Shown here piece after piece: positions 10,058 through 20,897 of a stretch of DNA of 64,000 bases. Below the pieces are notes generated by a model that was not told the origin of the DNA, searched no databases, and saw only the letters and a program-made list of their open reading frames with translations. Both the position numbers and the translations under genes were made by a program. The stretch's first letter is position 1, and each line of letters opens with the position of its first letter. This DNA comes from Daucus carota subsp. sativus (Eukaryota > Streptophyta > Magnoliopsida > Apiales > Apiaceae), in the NCBI RefSeq assembly GCF_001625215.2, contig NC_030389.2:45187454-45251453 (forward strand). The letters are read 5' to 3'.

Positions 10058-10106
10058 TTTCATGAGTAGTTTTGCAGATGAAGATCATAGTCTAATGCAC
10101 AACAGA

Positions 10107-10130
10107 TTTATAAAGAAGTGTAAATTTGAC
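10107..10130 (-). promoter_or_regulatory. Core promoter block, type I
   Basis: TTTATAAAGAAG at 10108-10119 and TTGAC at 10126-10130, just upstream of the ATG at 10057, matching the blocks of the 8108, 18214 and 23517 genes. A type-II-like block (CCCTTGAGTTAAGGG) lies farther upstream near 10290-10305. Confidence 0.45.
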
Positions 10131-10555
10131 TATTTTGTTTTGTGTGTTGAATTATGAGCAATTCGTGACATTCTTTAACATGGAACAAGGACTTAGGTTG
10201 TTAATAAAATACCAACAACGCTGTCGATCAATGAAAATACATAGATTGTGCGTATTTAAGTCTGCAATTGTAAATAAACAAAGACAGCGTAACCCTTGAG
10301 TTAAGGGAAGCTAGCTAGTGTCAATAATCCTAGTACTTGTCTACTGGCCAGTTCAAGTTGATCACATGCGCCTGAGATTTTTGAGGCCTTATCATTGACA
10401 GCTTGTTTTCAGTAGGTAAACCTGTAAAGTCACACCCCAGTATTTGTTCTTATAAATCTCGAGCGAGATAAGGATGAAATTTCGATTAATTAACTTGCTG
10501 TTTAAGTTATATATGTATATATATTCCATTACTCCTACCTAATTATAACAAGTTA

Positions 10556-10677
10556 AGAGCATCTCCGACCATTGAAAACTCTTAGCTAAAATATGGGTTA
10601 GCATACTAAAAATAATAAGTTTTAGCCAGTTGTATATAATTTTAGCCAACCTCCTATGGATGGCTAAATTAATTTGT
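10556..10677. mobile_element. MITE remnant interrupted by the CACTA element
   Basis: GAGCATCTCCGACCATT at about 10558 is a common MITE terminus, followed by TTAGCTAAAATATGG and inverted TTTTAGCCA words. The sequence stops where CACTA begins at 10678; its other half is not clear on the far side. Confidence 0.3.
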
Positions 10678-13600
10678 CACTACAAGAAAGGCGGCTATTT
10701 TCGACCGCCAAATTCTGATCGAAAATAGGTATTTTCGACCGTATTTGGTCGAAATTACCTATTTTCGACCGCCTTCCTGCGGTCGAAAATAAGCTGGTCG
10801 AAATTACATTTCCGGTCGAAAATAATTATTTTCGACCGTTTTCGACCGCCCAAAATTTCGTGCTCTTCCTTGAAATTTTTTGAAGTTTTTCGTTTCCCGC
10901 TCAAAATTTTAAAAATTTGGTCGAAAATATAAATTCGACCGCAATTTCAAATTCCCGCCATTTGTGCTATTTTCGACCAAATCTGTCGGTCGAAAATAAT
11001 TCTCACTATATCTTTCTCCATTTTGACCAAATCTGAGTATTTCAAAGTAGATGAGCACAAATCTTGGAAGAAGTTGCACAACTCGATAATAGGATCCGCC
11101 ACATGTCTTGGGAGTAAGTCACGACAAACGATTGGCAACAACTTTTGCATGAAAACATGACAGTCATGTGATTTCATCCCACGAATACAATTCTTTTCCC
11201 AATTCAAACATCTCGATAGATTTGATACATACCCATCTGGAAGTTTCAATGTGTCAATCCATTTGAACAACTTATTTAGTTGTTCCTTCGAAAGCACATA
11301 AGGTGCATGTGGTTTGGCTCCATCTTCTTGAATCCACAGCTCACGATGCACACGTAATTCTTGACAATCATATCTTGATTTTAAGTTATCTTTTGACTTT
11401 TGCTTATCATCAAGAATCGTGTAAAATATGTTGTCAAAAACATTTTTCTCCGTGTGCATGATATCAATGTTATGACGAAGACTAAGGGTCTCCCAATATG
11501 GAAGCTCAAAAAATGGAGAATAGTGAGTCCAATTGTGTGTCACGCCATAATCCCTTGCTTTTTTCTTGGATGACTTTCCTGGAGGGGGGAATTGTATTTG
11601 CTCACACATGGTCTTTGCAATTATTCCTGAATGACGACATGTGCATGATCGTGTCTCAACACTTCCAAACCTCGTACTTCTTCTTAATGGATCATCCGGT
11701 TCTAAAAAATATCTAGAAGTGTCATAAAAGGTAACTTTGCCACCATACTTCAGTTGTTTGGCCTTTACCTCACCCATGCAAACTGGACATGACAACTTCC
11801 CTTTAGTTGACCACCCGCTAAGCATGGCAAGTGCAGGAAAGTCGCTAATTGTCCACATCAATGCTGCCCTCATCAAAAAGTTGGAACATGAGAACCTATC
11901 ATAGGTTTCCACCCCATTCTGCCATAAGTCTTTCAATTCATCAATCAATGGTCTAAGATAAACATGCAAGTCTTTTGTCGGATCCTTAGGCCCGGGAATA
12001 AGAAGAGGCATAAACATGTACGGAGCCTTCGTGCACATAGATGGGGGAAGGTTGTAAATAACAACCACCACAGGCCATACTGTATAATCTCTCGCATGTG
12101 CATCATGAAAGGGATCAAATCCATCAGTAGAAAGTCCGAGTCTCACATTTCGAATCTCTTTTGAAAATTTTGGAAACCTGCGGTCAAATTGTTTCCACTC
12201 ATCTCCATCTGCCGGGTGACTTAATTCACCTTCAACCACATTTCTGTCATGATGCCATCTCATACATTTTGCAGTCTTCCCAGCCATGAACAAACGTTGC
12301 AATCTTGGGGTGAGAGGAAAATAACGCAAGATCTTCCGTGGGATCTGTTTTTTGTTAAGATCTTTTGGTTCTTTGTATCGACTTTCTTTGCATATATCAC
12401 AACGCGTCTTCTCGCTATTTTCCTTGTAAAATAACATACAGTCATTCTCACAAGCATCAATCTTTTCATATCCCAAATTCAATCCTTTAAGCATATTTTT
12501 CACAGCATAATAGGTTTGGGGCAGTTTATGATTGTCAGGCAAGACTGATCCAATGAGCTTAAGCAAATCATCAAAGCCATTATTACTACAATTATGCTTG
12601 TTCTTGAAATGAAGTAACTCATTCACGAACTCAAAGGTTGTATAGTTGACATTACTTGGATAAATTGGTTCCGAAGCACTGTGCAACATCTTATAAAATT
12701 CTTTTGCCGCTGGATTCGGTTCATCATCCACATTCTCAAAATACCTATTTGCCTCCCCAATATCTCTTAACATATCATCGGCGTCATGATACATATCATC
12801 ATCCCCATCCCCAACATTTCTAGTACTAGTCTCGATTTTTTCTTCCGGCATTTTCTCCCCGTGTGCAGTCCATATAGTATACCATTGCATCATACCATAC
12901 CGATACAAATCAAGTTTAACGGCAACAGGAGTCTTATAATGCTTATTCTTACAATTTCCACACGGACACCTAATAACCCCAACACTAGGATTCTCACAAG
13001 CAAATTTAATGAAATCCTCAACACCATTCTTATATTCGTCCGTTAAATATCTTGACTCATTATATCGACTACGAGTAATCCAACTACGATCGGATGCCAT
13101 CTACAATAAATAAATAGATTGAATTTATTTTAATACATTTCAACACAAATACACTAATTAAAATGTGCAAATAAATCACAACAATGGAAACAAGAAAAAG
13201 TCATAAATGTGTGAAAAGAAAATCCTACAATTACAAAAATCAACAAAGACAAGTATATATAGATTATAAATGACTAAAAAAATTACTTACTTGATGGTTT
13301 ATGAGGGTTTCATATGCAATTCATAACCTTGGGAGAGAAAAAGGGAGAGAGGATGGGGGAAAGATAAGTTGGGGACGGCTGCTGGAAAGGAAAGGTGAGC
13401 TGTGCTGATTTTTTAGGCGGCTAAATTCGACCAGAAACGGTCGAAATTATATTTTCGACCATATTTGGTCGAAAATATAATTTCGACCAAATATGGTCGA
13501 AAATATAATTTTGACAAATCAGCGCCCTTGACTTTTTTTGAAATCCGAAAGCGCGGCAAATTTACCGCCCAAAATTATATTCGACCGGAGATTATTTTCG

Positions 13601-13718
13601 ACCAAATCCGAGAGCGGGAAAATTGCTGGTGCTTGGTCGAATATAACCGGTCGAAAATAAACCTATTTTCGACCAACTGTTTTCGACCGGAATATTTTCG
13701 ACCAAATATGGTCGAACC
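10678..13718 (-). mobile_element. CACTA (En/Spm) transposon, internally deleted
   Basis: The left terminus is CACTACAAGAAAGG at 10678. Clusters of TTTTCGACC subterminal repeats in both orientations occupy 10690-10990 and 13430-13718. Between them lies a TNP2-type transposase frame on the minus strand. No reverse-complement CACTA end is present after 13718, so the right terminus looks lost. The second gene usual in CACTA elements is absent, and the transposase 3' part is deleted into the left subterminal repeats. Confidence 0.85.
10947..13100 (-). CDS. CACTA TNP2-family transposase, C-terminally truncated (717 aa)
   Basis: Transposase of an En/Spm element, which binds element ends and cuts and pastes them in the nucleus. 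In order: an N-terminal transposase-associated zinc-binding region with CPCGNCKN at residues 45-52; a TNP2 core from about 190 to 560 with CDICKESRY near 234, GLSTDGFDPF at 322-331 and DIMHTEKNV near 546-554; then a DUF4218-like start with GMKSHDCHVFMQ at 641-652. The last 13 residues (RQIWSKIAQMAGI) are coded by the TTTTCGACC terminal repeats, so the natural C-terminus has been deleted and replaced by element-end sequence. The frame is otherwise open, suggesting a fairly young element. Probably inactive, because the C-terminal domains and one element end are missing. Confidence 0.85.
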   Translation of the reverse strand: MASDRSWITRSRYNESRYLTDEYKNGVEDFIKFACENPSVGVIRCPCGNCKNKHYKTPVAVKLDLYRYGMMQWYTIWTAHGEKMPEEKIETSTRNVGDGDDDMYHDADDMLRDIGEANRYFENVDDEPNPAAKEFYKMLHSASEPIYPSNVNYTTFEFVNELLHFKNKHNCSNNGFDDLLKLIGSVLPDNHKLPQTYYAVKNMLKGLNLGYEKIDACENDCMLFYKENSEKTRCDICKESRYKEPKDLNKKQIPRKILRYFPLTPRLQRLFMAGKTAKCMRWHHDRNVVEGELSHPADGDEWKQFDRRFPKFSKEIRNVRLGLSTDGFDPFHDAHARDYTVWPVVVVIYNLPPSMCTKAPYMFMPLLIPGPKDPTKDLHVYLRPLIDELKDLWQNGVETYDRFSCSNFLMRAALMWTISDFPALAMLSGWSTKGKLSCPVCMGEVKAKQLKYGGKVTFYDTSRYFLEPDDPLRRSTRFGSVETRSCTCRHSGIIAKTMCEQIQFPPPGKSSKKKARDYGVTHNWTHYSPFFELPYWETLSLRHNIDIMHTEKNVFDNIFYTILDDKQKSKDNLKSRYDCQELRVHRELWIQEDGAKPHAPYVLSKEQLNKLFKWIDTLKLPDGYVSNLSRCLNWEKNCIRGMKSHDCHVFMQKLLPIVCRDLLPRHVADPIIELCNFFQDLCSSTLKYSDLVKMEKDIVRIIFDRQIWSKIAQMAGI

Positions 13719-13976
13719 TCTGCACCCACTTTATATATTAAATATTGATTGGTCCCGTCACTTTGCCTACTTATTTTATTGAATGACACGATAATATTGT
13801 ACAATATTCAACGGAACATGCATTTTAAAAGCTTCCTCTTGTCTTACAAAAAGTAAATGAAATTCATAGATTAACAGTACTTAATAATACAGAACCTAAG
13901 CACATTGCAAGAAGAGATAACATTGCGTACATCATATACATGTATACATAAATTTCTTATTGTTCGGTGATGAGAT
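13719..13976. other. Spacer, no gene
   Basis: AT-rich sequence between the CACTA element and the 3' flank of the broken peptide gene at 13977-14415. Nothing recognisable. Confidence 0.4.
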
Positions 13977-14415
13977 TCATTCATTTTTTAGGGGCGGTGG
14001 CGGAGCATGCGTCCATTCTGGTGCACGTTTCTCGATCGGTGGTCGCGGCGACGGCAGTTCACCTTTGAGCCTCTGAGACCAATTTTGTTGAATCACCTGC
14101 ATTTTCACAGATCATAAGCCCTAGCTTTCTGTATCCGCTCGCGCAACCTGGAACCAAACCTGAGTTTCGGGTCTCACCTGTTGATCATGTCATGCATATA
14201 TCAATTATAAATAGAAAACTCGCGAACAAAATTATAACAAAATAAATACTCCCACCGTCCCCGTCTACATGTCCTTTACGTAATTTACGTAATTATATAG
14301 AAGAAAATTTTGTACTCTGACTGTGAAATGAGGAGGCTGAAGTGGAATGAGAATTGTAAAACCATAAGAGGATTAAGACAAATATTGCAAGATTAATCTT
14401 GGTAAAAAGAGCCAT
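13977..14415 (-). pseudogene. Peptide-family copy broken in exon 2
   Basis: Exon 1 (14415-14322) is intact: MALFTKINLAIFVLILLWFY then NSHSTSASSFH, with a donor one codon earlier than usual (CACA|GTCAG) but in the same phase. Exon 2 starts at 14177 and reads ETRNSGLVPGCASGYRKLGL, keeps C-x11-C, then after AGDSTK the frame runs to an early stop. A one-base shift restores NWSQRLKGELPSPRPPIEKR and HAPPPPLKNE. Either a pseudogene or a gene with a changed, shorter C-terminus. It carries a type I promoter block at 14484-14506. Confidence 0.65.
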
Positions 14416-14483
14416 TTTGTAACTTCTTTCAGTGTATTGCTCAGCTACCTTTTTACAAGTCTAAATACATTATGAATTCACAC

Positions 14484-14506
14484 ATATAAAGAAGTCGAAG
14501 TTTGAC
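14484..14506 (-). promoter_or_regulatory. Core promoter block, type I, at the broken copy
   Basis: ATATAAAGAAG at 14484-14494 and TTGAC at 14502-14506, in the same arrangement as intact copies. Confidence 0.4.
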
Positions 14507-14911
14507 ATTTTCGTTTATCCGAGTTAAAAAAATATTATCATTTGTAGTTTGACCCAATATATGCAGGTTGATAATTTTACTCCAACTATATAGAGTATTT
14601 ATTTGAACGTTGATAGTAACTTTTAACATATAATATAGTAAAAATATAGTAAATTGTTTGCCTGTGACTTTGACTTTAACTTTAAATCAGTTTCCAAATT
14701 TTTTTAGTTTTAAATCGATTTCTGACTTACTACACAAGGAGACATGTTTTAACTTATTATCCCATGCTTTTAAGCTCTCTGGTCTCTGAAAAACAGGCTC
14801 CAGGTCTGTAAACTCTTTGCAGAAATTAATGTTCATCTGATTTGATTTTCAAGATAATTTACATAATAGTACTATACATTTGGCCCCATTTTTGTTATCG
14901 ATTTGTTTGGT

Positions 14912-15000
14912 GTGTGGTCCTTGGCACATGCTTATGAGCCAATCAAAATGAGTTAATGTACAAAATTTAATGTTTAGCATGACTGCATGAGATTTTGTAA
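14912..15000. mobile_element. Deleted copy of Mutator-like MITE family A
   Basis: TTTGTTTGGTGTGTGG, then GAGCCAATCAAAATGAGTTA and AATTTAATGTTTAGCATG, match the two halves of the family-A MITE at 17820-18002 with the middle removed. Confidence 0.4.
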
Positions 15001-15250
15001 CACTTACCGATGAGGCGCCGCCGTTTTGTTATTTAATCATCAGACGATATAGAGGTAATCATTGTAATTGACATGCTTCTATCAACAAAACTCAGAATGG
15101 TAATTCGTTTATAGAAATTGACATTCTTATATCATCAAAACAATTCTTTGATTAAGTATCAAGACAAAACCCAAGTATGCACATCGTGAAAATCTAGGTA
15201 TGCACCATCTAGGAGCCACGGACATATAAATCTAGCTAGTCATTGGATCA

Positions 15251-15343
15251 TTATTTGCTCAGCGGAGAAGCAATTCCTGAACGTGTTGCAACTCTCTTGA
15301 CAGCTGCTGGTGGCGGCGATAGCGATGATTTCAGACTTTCTAA
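15251..15343 (-). pseudogene. Exon-2 tail fragment of the peptide family
   Basis: The minus strand encodes SLKSSLSPPPAAVKRVATRS then GIASPLSK and a stop, nearly the same as the end of the 18214 copy. Everything upstream (Cys core, exon 1) has been replaced by unrelated sequence at 15344-15661. A recent partial duplicate or a copy cut by an insertion. Confidence 0.6.
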
Positions 15344-15661
15344 CTTTGCGATCAAAACATACCATTTATAATTTCTTATATATTTTGGATCACCAAAGTC
15401 CATTATACTATTGTAACGGGCTGATACCTAACATGAAACAATTCGGGTCAAATTTCGAGTCCTTTTCGAAAATCGGGTCAAGCCCCGAATTCCAAAAATA
15501 AACCCAAATAAATTGGCCCAACCCAAAAACTTGGGTAATCCACAAGCCCACCACAGGCTCCAAAAGATCATGATTTGTTGGTGCAATTAGTAGTAATACT
15601 TATGCTTACAAACTGAACTAAAGTCTCCACACTCCTTCTGGGTGGGACTGGGGTTGTTACA
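15344..15661 (-). mobile_element. Possible LTR fragment
   Basis: Read on the minus strand, the block begins TGTAACAACCCCAGTCCCAC, which looks like the TG start of a plant Gypsy-type LTR, and ends where the peptide-gene fragment starts. No internal retroelement genes are present. It is a fossil piece; its second end and duplication were not found. Confidence 0.35.
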
Positions 15662-15811
15662 TAACAGCCCTATCATCACAACTCAGGATGGTAATTTATT
15701 TATAAAAATTGGCATTCTTATATCAAAACAATTCTTTGATTAAATATCAATACAAAATCCAAGTATGAACGATCTAAAAGACAAGGACATATAAATCTAG
15801 TCACTGGATCA

Positions 15812-17026
15812 TTATTTGTTAGGCGGAGAAGCAATTCCAGAACGTGTTGCGACTCTCTTGACAGGTGCTGGTGGTGGTGATTGTGATGTTTTCAGACTTT
15901 CCGACCAATAATTAGCTCTGTTCATGTTCGCCGAACCACCTCCACAGTCCAGAAGACCCAACTTCCTATGTACACTCAGGCAATCCGAAAACCACCTTGA
16001 GTTTTGCTTCTCATGACCTGTGAACACAACATAATAATATAAATTAATCACGTTTACCAAACATACTCGGTATATCTCACTCAAGCTGAGTACCGTGAAG
16101 TATCCATAAAATTAAGTATGCAGACAACTACCAATATAAACTATGAGCTAGGAAGCATGAGTGCGGGTGCGGGAGTGCAGGTGCGCGGTACGTGGATACG
16201 GGAATTCGTCAAATTCCAAAATATGGGGATACGGCAAATATTAAAATATTAAAAATATTATATATATATATATATATATATTATAAATAAATATAATTTA
16301 TAAAATTTTCATAACAATTAAACCATTTATTTTTATATATTAAAATTGTGAATTCAGAAGTATAATTAGTTCCTAAAATTAATCATTAAAGGAAAATGAA
16401 AAATTAAGAAATGAATGTGGACATATCTCAGTCCAGGTTCATTTAAAGTTACCAAAGTGTATTCATACATATAAACACAGATCTGTTTCAGACAGACTAA
16501 CTCCCCCCTTTTCTTCTGCCCCGTGGTCGTTCGTCGCCAAACTTCATCTCTGTGAGTCTGCAGTCATATACAACTACCATTCACGACTTGGGCATTCTTT
16601 CCGACAACCTCCAGAAGATTTCCGGCGATGACAACGATCAGATTGCACATAGTCGAGTACAGAGCAACACAGGTCTGACTGATTGATTTTAGGTTTTTTT
16701 TTTGAAAAAAAGTTGTTTTAAATTACGAATTGTGCCACTCCCGCACCCCCATCCCCGCACCCCCACGTATCCCCATCGCTGCCTCCACCGATACGCCACG
16801 TGGCGTATCCCGTACGCACTCCGCCGCACCCCCGCGCACCCCCGCACTACGAAGTATCCGATACGCAGTTCTTCGTTAAACTGAAGTATCCCTGCTTTCT
16901 AGACTATGAGTAAAGAGAAAGTACAGTACGTTGATGAAGCGAGGTTGCAGAAGTGCTCAGAGCGCCATAAATTGACAAGAGGATGAATACAAGTACAAAA
17001 ATGTTAGGTTTCGCAACGAATGCCAT
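15812..17026 (-). CDS. Small secreted Cys/Pro-rich peptide precursor, copy 5 (100 aa), hAT element in intron
   Basis: Exons 17026-16930 and 16017-15812; the 912-nt intron contains a 755-bp hAT element (16148-16902). Signal region MAFVAKPNIFVLVFILLSIY then GALSTSATSLHQ. Exon 2 begins RHEKQNSRWFSDC, with one extra residue (His) from a 3-nt insertion at the acceptor. It keeps C-x11-C, then GGGSANMNRANYWSESLKTS, SPPPAPVKRVATRS and GIASPPNK. The coding part is close to the 18214 copy. Despite the insertion both splice sites are intact, so expression is possible if the long intron is removed; if not, only the signal peptide with a short tail would be made. Confidence 0.7.
16148..16902. mobile_element. 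Non-autonomous hAT element, 755 bp
   Basis: The ends are CTAGGAAGCA and TGCTTTCTAG (inverted, imperfect), followed inside by GTGCGGG-rich stretches in opposite orientation. A perfect 8-bp target duplication ACTATGAG flanks it (16140-16147 and 16903-16910). The paralogous intron at 18538-18546 has a single ACTATGAG, the empty site. A CT-rich segment around 16500-16680 may be captured host sequence. No transposase frame. Confidence 0.8.
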
Positions 17027-17085
17027 TTTGATGAGTAGATTTGCAGCTTAAGATCACCAGCAGAACGTAGTTGCCCAGTTCTTAG

Positions 17086-17107
17086 TTATAAAGAAGTGCA
17101 CTTTGAC
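17086..17107 (-). promoter_or_regulatory. Core promoter block, type I, upstream of copy 5
   Basis: TTATAAAGAAG at 17086-17096 and TTGAC at 17103-17107, 60-80 nt upstream of the ATG at 17026. A distal type-II-like block lies near 17250-17285. Confidence 0.45.
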
Positions 17108-17819
17108 TAGTATTTTGTTTTGTGTTGAATTATGAGCAATTTGTAACATTCATTAACATGGAACAGAAACTTAGGTTGCTAATAAAAACGCTATCAATCA
17201 ATGAAAATATATAGATTGTGCGTATTTAATTCTGCAACTATGCAAGTGTAAATTATAAAGAAAGAGCAACCCTAGAGTCAAGAAACCGTGATCAATCATC
17301 CTATAGTACCTAGCTAGCTAATAAAAGTAGTTCACATGCTTGAGATTATTTAGGCTTTAATCATCATCAACTTTTGATAACAAGTCAATTCAGTACCTAA
17401 CCACTTTTTTTCATTAAGAAGACAATCATATGGCAATGCAAGCGTTCATATATATGTGCCATATGATATTCGACTGAGAAAGTATCTAAAATTTCCCACT
17501 TGGTAGTCGTTGACTCCCAAAATTAAAATATACAGAAAATAGTAAAGATAAAATAAATAGTTGGAAAATGTATCCGCTCCTGCCTCCTGGCTTTGACTTT
17601 AACTATATATTGAATTGTTTTGATCACTTTTAAGTCCGTTCCTGACTTATACAAAGGGACATGTTTTAACCTATTATCCAAAATGCTTTTAAGCTCTCTG
17701 GTCTCTGAAAAACAGGCTCCAGGTCATGTACAACTCTTTGCAGAAACTAATGTCCATCTGTTTTGAATTTTCAAGATAATTTACATAATACTATACATTT
17801 GGCCCCATTTTTTTTTATC

Positions 17820-18002
17820 GGATTTGTCTAGTGTGTGCCCATGAGCACATGATAACAACTCAATTATATGCATTTAACTCATTTTGATTGGTGTAGTTGT
17901 TGTATATGCGGGGGTCAATCATTATTAGGAAGTATGAGCCAATCAAAAATGAATTAAGTGCATAGATTTAATGCTTAGTATGCGCACATCATAGAAAAAA
18001 CG
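17820..18002. mobile_element. Mutator-like MITE, family A copy 2
   Basis: TTTGTCTAGTGTGTGCCCAT at the left pairs imperfectly with TTTTTTCTATGATGTGCGCA (reverse complement of the right end). The interior CCAATCAAAA words are inverted. Same family as 2948-3130 and 34281-34467; the target duplication is less clear here. Confidence 0.6.
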
Positions 18003-18213
18003 TTTTGCTATCAATTGTTAAACGATATAGAGGTAGTTATTTTGTAATATGACATGCTTCTATCAACGCTGCTCAGAATGGTAATTCGTTTATAGAAATT
18101 GACATTCTATATCAAAACAATTCTTTGATTAAGTATCAATACAAAACCCAAGTATGCACATCGTGAAAATCTAGGTATGCACGATCTAGGAGAAATATCT
18201 AGTCATTGGATCA

Positions 18214-18662
18214 TTATTTGCTTAGCGGAGAAGCAATTCCAGAACGTGTTACAACTCTCTTGACAGGTGCTGGTGGCGGCGATAGTGATGATTTCAGACT
18301 TTCCGACCAATAATTAGCTCTGTTCATGTTTGCCGAACCACCTCCACAGTCCACAAGACCCAGCTTTCTATGTCCACTCAGGCAATCCGAAAACCACCTT
18401 AAGTTTTGCTTCTCACCTGTGGAACATACCATGAATATATAAATTAATCACGTTTACAAAACATACCCAGTATATCTCACTCAAGTTAAGTACCGTGAAG
18501 TATCCATAAAATTAAGTATGCAGACAACTACCATATAAACTATGAGTGAAGAGAAAGTACTGTACGTTGATGAAGCGAGGATGCAGAAGTGCTCAGAGCG
18601 CCATAAATTGACAAGAGGATGAATACAAGTACAAAAATGTTAGGTTTCGTAACGAATGCCAT
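18214..18662 (-). CDS. Small secreted Cys/Pro-rich peptide precursor, copy 6 (99 aa)
   Basis: Exons 18662-18566 and 18416-18214. Signal region MAFVTKPNIFVLVFILLSIY then GALSTSASSLHQ. Mature part REKQNLRWFSDC, C-x11-C, GGGSANMNRANYWSESLKSS, SPPPAPVKRVVTRS, end GIASPLSK. It is nearly identical to copy 5 in exon 1 and in upstream and downstream DNA, so the two arose by recent duplication, after which a hAT element entered the copy-5 intron. Its short intron (149 nt) is the ancestral form. Likely secreted; function unknown. Confidence 0.75.
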
Positions 18663-18741
18663 TTTGATGAGTAGATTTGCAGCTCAAGATCACCAGCAGA
18701 AATGTAGTTACCAAGTTAATTCTTAGTCTAATGCATGACAG

Positions 18742-18766
18742 ATATATAAAGAAAGTGCAATTTGAC
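18742..18766 (-). promoter_or_regulatory. Core promoter block, type I, upstream of copy 6
   Basis: ATATATAAAGAAAG at 18742-18755 and TTTGACT with TTGAC at 18762-18766. Here TTGACT fits the full W-box consensus TTGAC(C/T). Confidence 0.45.
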
Positions 18767-19424
18767 TAGTATTTTGTTCTGTGTTGAATTATAAGCAATT
18801 TGTAACATTCATTAACATGGAACAGAAACTTAGGTTGCTTATAAAAACACTATCAATCAATGAAAATACATAGATTTTGTGTATTTAATTAAGTCTGCAA
18901 TTATGCAAGTGTAAATTGTAAAGAAAGAGCAACCCCTTGAGTCAAAGGAACCGTGAATCATCAATAACTCATTAATCTTTAAAAAATAAAAATTATTCAA
19001 ATAGACATGCTCCCAACTTAATTATCACATTAAGTCATGTTAATTTATAGCCATAAACTCAGCCAAACATACTCTACATCATCATCAACTTTTAATAACA
19101 AGTCAATTAAGTACCTAACCATTTTTTTTTAATTAAGAACACAATCATATGGTAATGCAAGCGTTCATATTTATGTGCCTGTAATATTCGACTGAGAAAG
19201 TATTTATAAAATTTCCCACTTGTTAGTCGTTGACTCCCAAAAGTACCGGGGTTATGAAAATATTTAGGTTATAATCCAGGTATCAAAATAGTTTTCAGAA
19301 ATATTTTTATATTTTATCACGCATTTTTTTGTGTTGTTAATAATGTATATATACTATACGGTTCCTCACGTAAAAAAAGAAGTTAGAATTTTCAAATTTT
19401 TTGGATGAGAAGTCGTATTATGAC

Positions 19425-19480
19425 TGTTAATTGAGGCCGCTGAAGTGGGGCAGAAGTGCAGCGAACTGGGATAAGTATCA
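19425..19480 (-). pseudogene. Exon-1 relic of the peptide family
   Basis: The plus strand TTGAGGCCGCTGAAGTGGGG and CAGAAGTGCAG resembles the exon-1 end of intact copies (the reverse complement codes for the SASSLHQ area). No start and no matching exon 2 nearby. Low information; called from similarity and position only. Confidence 0.3.
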
Positions 19481-19484
19481 GGTT

Positions 19485-20090
19485 ACTTCGGAGTCGGGGA
19501 TTGCTATACCCGACAACGATCCCCCAATCCAAACTCAATCCCCATCCCATCAATCCTCATTGGGGATTATTTTTTGTTATTCATCCCCGGTTCAAACGGG
19601 ATTCGGGATACCCACGGTGATTCGTGAATTTTTAATTTATATTTAAATACTTCATGGCTAGGCTTATTTTTTTATCTTGCAAAATAGTAATTTTTCTATC
19701 TTGCAAAATAGTAACTACACCTGCATGAAATATTACAAAAGTCGATTAATTTGAATATGTGCACACGACTGACGGAGAAGTTTAGGAAATTGTTATCTTA
19801 AAATTTGCAGCAAAAAGTTTAGGAAATTGTTATCTTAAAATTTGCAGCAAGATCACACCAATAACTGATATATACATAGCACATTAAAAATCTCCACTAT
19901 ACATGCATACATACATATACACACACACACTCATGACAAATCTTAAAATCTCAGGTATGTAATATAATATATAATATCATAATTGGGTCGGGGATCAGGC
20001 GGGCAATCTAGAAAAATCGGGGAACGGTAACGGAAAAATGTGAGAAATCATACCCGACCCAATCCCGAATTTTTTTCAAAAATCTAATAG
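19485..20090. mobile_element. Possible TIR element with GTCGGGGAT ends
   Basis: GAGTCGGGGATTG and TACCCGACAAC at the left, and GGGTCGGGGATCAGG and TACCCGACCCAATCCC at the right, suggest inverted ends of a non-autonomous element. The interior is AT-rich with a 37-bp tandem duplication at 19778-19850. Boundaries not resolved. Confidence 0.3.
19778..19850 (+). repeat. Exact tandem duplication, 37-bp period
   Basis: The unit starting AAGTTTAGGAAATTG and ending TTTGCAGCAA occurs twice in direct contact (19778-19814 and 19815-19850). Confidence 0.75.
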
Positions 20091-20572
20091 AAGTTTACAA
20101 TAAATAATTTTAATCCAAAACTAATGAGTTATCAAATTTTATGATAAAGTCTTGTATTCTGGTCCTTTCACTGTAGTGGCGGGTGACTGCATTTTCGATG
20201 AAATTTGTGTTTGCCACGGGAGTATTTATTCGCATTCATCCGATCTTTTGTGAAGTACACCACTTGAAAAATAAATTTTATATTAATATGAATTTGGCCA
20301 GTTATCAATATGGACTCCTTATTTATTTGATTTCTGAAACATGATAGAAATTTTATAGGATTATATATATAAACAAAATTATTTGAGTTCTAAAAATTAA
20401 AATGAATAATTTTGTTAGCTATATAATTGTGTTGGTGAGATAGTCGTTACTTTACGAATTACTGCCAATATGAAAGTAATTTCATAGTAGTATACTAATA
20501 ATTATTATAAAATAAAAAGAATATAACGATAATAAATTTTGGCATTTTAGTATGATATTCATTGAAAGAGGT

Positions 20573-20576
<4 letters not shown>

Positions 20577-20660
<84 letters not shown>
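20577..20660 (+). repeat. Compound microsatellite (CA)n(TA)n
   Basis: About 18 CA units followed by about 24 TA units. Frames across it on either strand are artefacts of the repeat. Confidence 0.95.
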
Positions 20661-20663
<3 letters not shown>

Positions 20664-20819
20664 TTAAAGGTATGTAGATAACTAGATATAACATGATGTC
20701 TCCAATTTAACCCATCATTTTTAACAAAGACATGAATGCTCCTAAAATATTTAAACATATATACATGTTTAAAAATTATTTAATTTTACATTCATTATTC
20801 ATAATTATTGCCCGTAGTC

Positions 20820-20890
20820 CGCAGACATGCAACTATGCAACGGTGAGTTATAAAAAGAGGTATCCCTGGAATCAAGGGAAGGTGCTCATG

Positions 20891-20892
<2 letters not shown>
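20820..20892 (-). pseudogene. Relic of the type II upstream block of a peptide gene
   Basis: GAGTTATAAAAAGAGG followed by CCCTGGAATCAAGGG matches the TATA plus inverted-repeat block of copies 1 and 2. No exon lies beside it; the (TA)n tract follows. Confidence 0.35.

Positions 20893-20897
<5 letters not shown>

Noticed and set aside
11498-13046. Several plus- and minus-strand frames of 60-86 codons
   Set aside because: Shadows of the CACTA transposase in other frames.
20482-20758. Two overlapping minus-strand frames of 70-87 codons
   Set aside because: They only translate the (CA)n(TA)n microsatellite into Tyr-Ile and Cys-Val repeats.
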